DNA from: Eustoma russellianum
Lineage: Eukaryota; Streptophyta; Magnoliopsida; Gentianales; Gentianaceae
Length of the DNA: 64,000 nucleotides
NCBI GenBank assembly: GCA_036186865.1
Contig: AP025043.1
Coordinates: forward strand, 33,999,657-34,063,656
Direction: 5' to 3'
Shown here: positions 61,865 through 64,000 of the stretch, in pieces
Numbering within the stretch: position 1 is the first letter of the stretch
Layout of the letters: each line of letters starts with the position of its first letter
Notes under the pieces: model-generated
Told to the model about the DNA's origin: nothing
What the model saw: only the letters and a program-made list of their open reading frames with translations
The model's database searches: none
Program-made: the position numbers and the translations under genes

Positions 61865-64000
61865 GTACATAACATCAAAGAAAGACAAGTTGCTGGTTAT
61901 AACAACAAAGAAGATGAAAAGAACAAAACCAATTGGATAGTTGATAGTGGTTGCTCAAGACATATGACGGGCAACAAAAATTTGTTTAACACACTTAAGA
62001 ACGTTGCAAAAGGTGGCAAAGTTACCTTTGGAGACAACAACCAAGGCCAAATAATTGGCAAAGGCAAGGTTGGTGATCCAAACAAGTTTGAGATCAAAAA
62101 CGTCCTACTTGTAAGTAACTTAACCTTTGAGCTTTTAAGTGTTTCTCAATTATGTGACAACAACTTGAATGTTCTCTTCTCCTCCACTTCTTGTAAGATA
62201 ATGGATAAAAACAATCAAGTTGTGTTAAAAGGAAAACGTGAAGGAAACATATATGTGCTTAACATGGATGATATGCTAAGTAGTAACACAAAATGTCTTG
62301 TTTCATATGAATCTGATCCCAATCTTTGGCATAGACGTTTAGGACACATAGGTATATCAACTTTAGAAAAACTACACGCTAAAAGTCTTGTTAAAGGATT
62401 GCCTAAACTTAACTTGAATGATTTTCAACTATGTGAATCTTGTATCAAAGGCAAACATGTTAGAGAATCCCTTAAGCCTAAAACCGAGGTCACAACATCA
62501 AGAATACTAGAACTCTTGCATATAGACTTATTTGGTCCATGTAGAACAAGAAGCTTAGGTGGAAGCTATTATGTATGTGTAATAGTTGATGATTTCTCAA
62601 GATATACTTGGACATTGTTTCTTGCTTCAAAAGATGAAAGTGCATCATCTATAGCTAATCTAATTAGACAACTTGAAAATGAACATGAATCACATGTTAT
62701 TAAGATAAGGAGTGATAGAGGTGGTGAGTTTAAAAATAGTGAATTAATCAAATTCTGTAATGAAAAGGGTATAAAACATGAATTCTCCCCACCAAGAACT
62801 CCTCAACTTAATGGTGTAGTTGAAAGAAAGAATAGGACTATTCAAGAAGTAGCAAGAACAATGATGGTAGAAAACAAAGTACCTAAATTCTTATGGGCTG
62901 AAGCAGTAAACACTTCAAGTTATATGATCAATAGACTATCAATAAGAAAGAAATTGAACAAAACACCATTTGAAATCTTAAATGGACGACTCCCAAAAGT
63001 AAACTATCTAAAAGTCTTTGGTTGTAAATGCTTTGTATTGAACACAAAAGATAACTTAGATAAGTTTGATCCTAAGTCTGATGAACATATATTTGTGGGA
63101 TATTCAATGAACTCTAAAGCATATAGATGTTATAATGCACAAACAAGAAAGATAGTTGAATCTATACATGTGAAGTTCAATGAAAATGCATATCTCCAAA
63201 CAAGTAATCAACATGAAATCTATGTACCAAATGATCAAATACTTCATGATGAAGATGAACTTATCCTACCACCCACAAATGAACAAATTGAAACACCAAA
63301 TCAAACTCTTGAAATGCATGAAGTTCAAACTCCCCCTACACAAGAACATAATGTGCCTAACCAACCTATTGAACATCATGAACCTATTGAAGATGCACAA
63401 CCAAGTAATTGGTGGCAAATAAGAGATAAACAAAAGCATCCTCAAGAACTTATCATAGGAGATGTAAATCAAGGTGTTAGAACACGTAGGCAAATAGATC
63501 CTAATGAATATGATCAATGGCATGCACTTATATCCCAAATTGAACCTAAGAATGTGAATGATGCCTTAAACGATGCATATTGGATAGATGCAATGCATGA
63601 AGAGTTAAACCAATTTGAAAGAAACAATGTGTGGGATTTAGTACCTAAACCCGAGGATAAATCAATCATTGGAACTAAATGGGTGTTTAGGAACAAAATG
63701 AATGAGCAAGGGGTTGTAGTAAGAAATAAGGCAAGACTTGTAGCTCAAGGATATAATCAAGAAGAGGGTATTGATTATGATGAAACATTTGCCCCCGTAG
63801 CAAGATTAGAATCCATACGCCTCTTATTAGCTTTTGCATGTTATAATAACATCAAACTATTCCAAATGGATGTTAAGAGTGCATTCTTAAATGGCTATAT
63901 CCAAGAAGAAGTTTTTGTTAAACAACCACCAGGCTTTGAAGATCCAAAGAACCCTAATCATGTATATAAACTTAAGAAAGCCTTATATGGTTTGAAACAA
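61865..64000 (+). CDS. CopE pol, first 712 codons (runs off window)
   Basis: The frame is open from GTA 61865 to the last base. It carries protease WIVDSGCSRHMTG, integrase WHRRLGH and CESC, HIDLFG, SDRGGEF and NGVVERKN, then the RT start up to KKALYGLKQ; YVDD would lie about 45 codons further on. Relative to CopD it lacks three codons in the linker near 63348 (in frame). No stop was noticed, but I did not check every codon against the relatives. Confidence 0.88.

Larger units (their letters stand above)
59317..64000 (+). mobile_element. CopE: Ty1/copia element with short LTR-like end, runs off the window
   Basis: On the plus strand: a 173-bp LTR-like unit, PBS, leader, intact 706-codon gag, intron-like segment and an open pol frame to the last base. 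Coding sequence is nearly the same as CopC/CopD, but the LTR is not related over its length. It appears inserted into CopD gag; the expected duplication is GTCTT (59312-59316), with the right end out of view. Confidence 0.85.

Noticed and set aside
1..64000. CRISPR arrays, tRNA or rRNA genes, bacterial operons, DNA transposons
   Set aside because: No regular spacer repeats, no tRNA cloverleaf or rRNA sequence noticed, and no transposase or terminal inverted repeat pair apart from LTR ends. I scanned by eye only, so small non-autonomous DNA elements within LTRs could be missed.

Overview
The window looks like nuclear DNA of a flowering plant, probably a eudicot. It is AT-rich and consists almost entirely of LTR retrotransposons nested inside one another. 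I find no convincing single-copy host gene, RNA gene, CRISPR array or bacterial feature. Two superfamilies are present. The first is a Ty1/copia family whose Gag-Pol resembles the SIRE/Maximus lineage; most copies carry unusually long LTRs of about 2.7-2.9 kb. The second is a set of Ty3/gypsy elements with chromovirus-like RT and integrase and LTRs of about 1.2-1.4 kb. Every primer-binding site I can see matches initiator tRNA-Met (TGGTATCAGAGC).

Left part (1-20029). CopA (minus strand; start of gag, PBS and 5' LTR at 1-3249) sits in the leader of gypsy element Gyp1 (minus; leader, PBS and 5' LTR at 3250-5883). A non-coding stretch with telo-box motifs follows (5884-6967). CopB (6968-16091, minus, TSD GGAAA) is a complete but internally deleted copia element. 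Beyond it lie an unassigned leader or LTR-like stretch and the decayed gag-protease of Gyp2 (plus strand, to about 20007).

Middle part (20030-47071). Gyp3 (plus, 20030-27895) has a 5' LTR, PBS, leader, damaged gag-pol, polypurine tract and a truncated 3' LTR. Gyp4 (minus, 27919-47071) is split by CopC (30955-45300, TSD CTTTG). CopC is a very young copia element with intact gag; its pol is interrupted by a solo LTR (CopS, 36482-39420, TSD GAGAA).

Right part (47072-64000). Gyp5 (minus, 3' LTR and an open pol frame) is inserted in Gyp4. CopD (minus, from 51715) is inserted in Gyp5. CopE (plus, from 59317) is apparently inserted in CopD gag and runs off the window. The chain Gyp4 > Gyp5 > CopD > CopE is therefore four levels deep.

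Most noteworthy points: (1) a 92-nt intron-like segment separates gag from pol in every copia copy that covers it, and simple readthrough or a single frameshift cannot bridge it; (2) CopE carries nearly the same gag-pol as its neighbours behind a 173-bp GC-rich LTR-like unit instead of a 2.7-kb LTR; (3) CopB carries two in-frame deletions at short direct repeats yet has almost identical LTRs; (4) the copia U3 region holds clustered AACGG motifs, some of them perfect mitosis-specific-activator consensus sites; (5) the Gyp5 LTR has grown by about two copies of a 128-bp CCAAT-box unit. These are mechanistic oddities of retrotransposons rather than a new host system.
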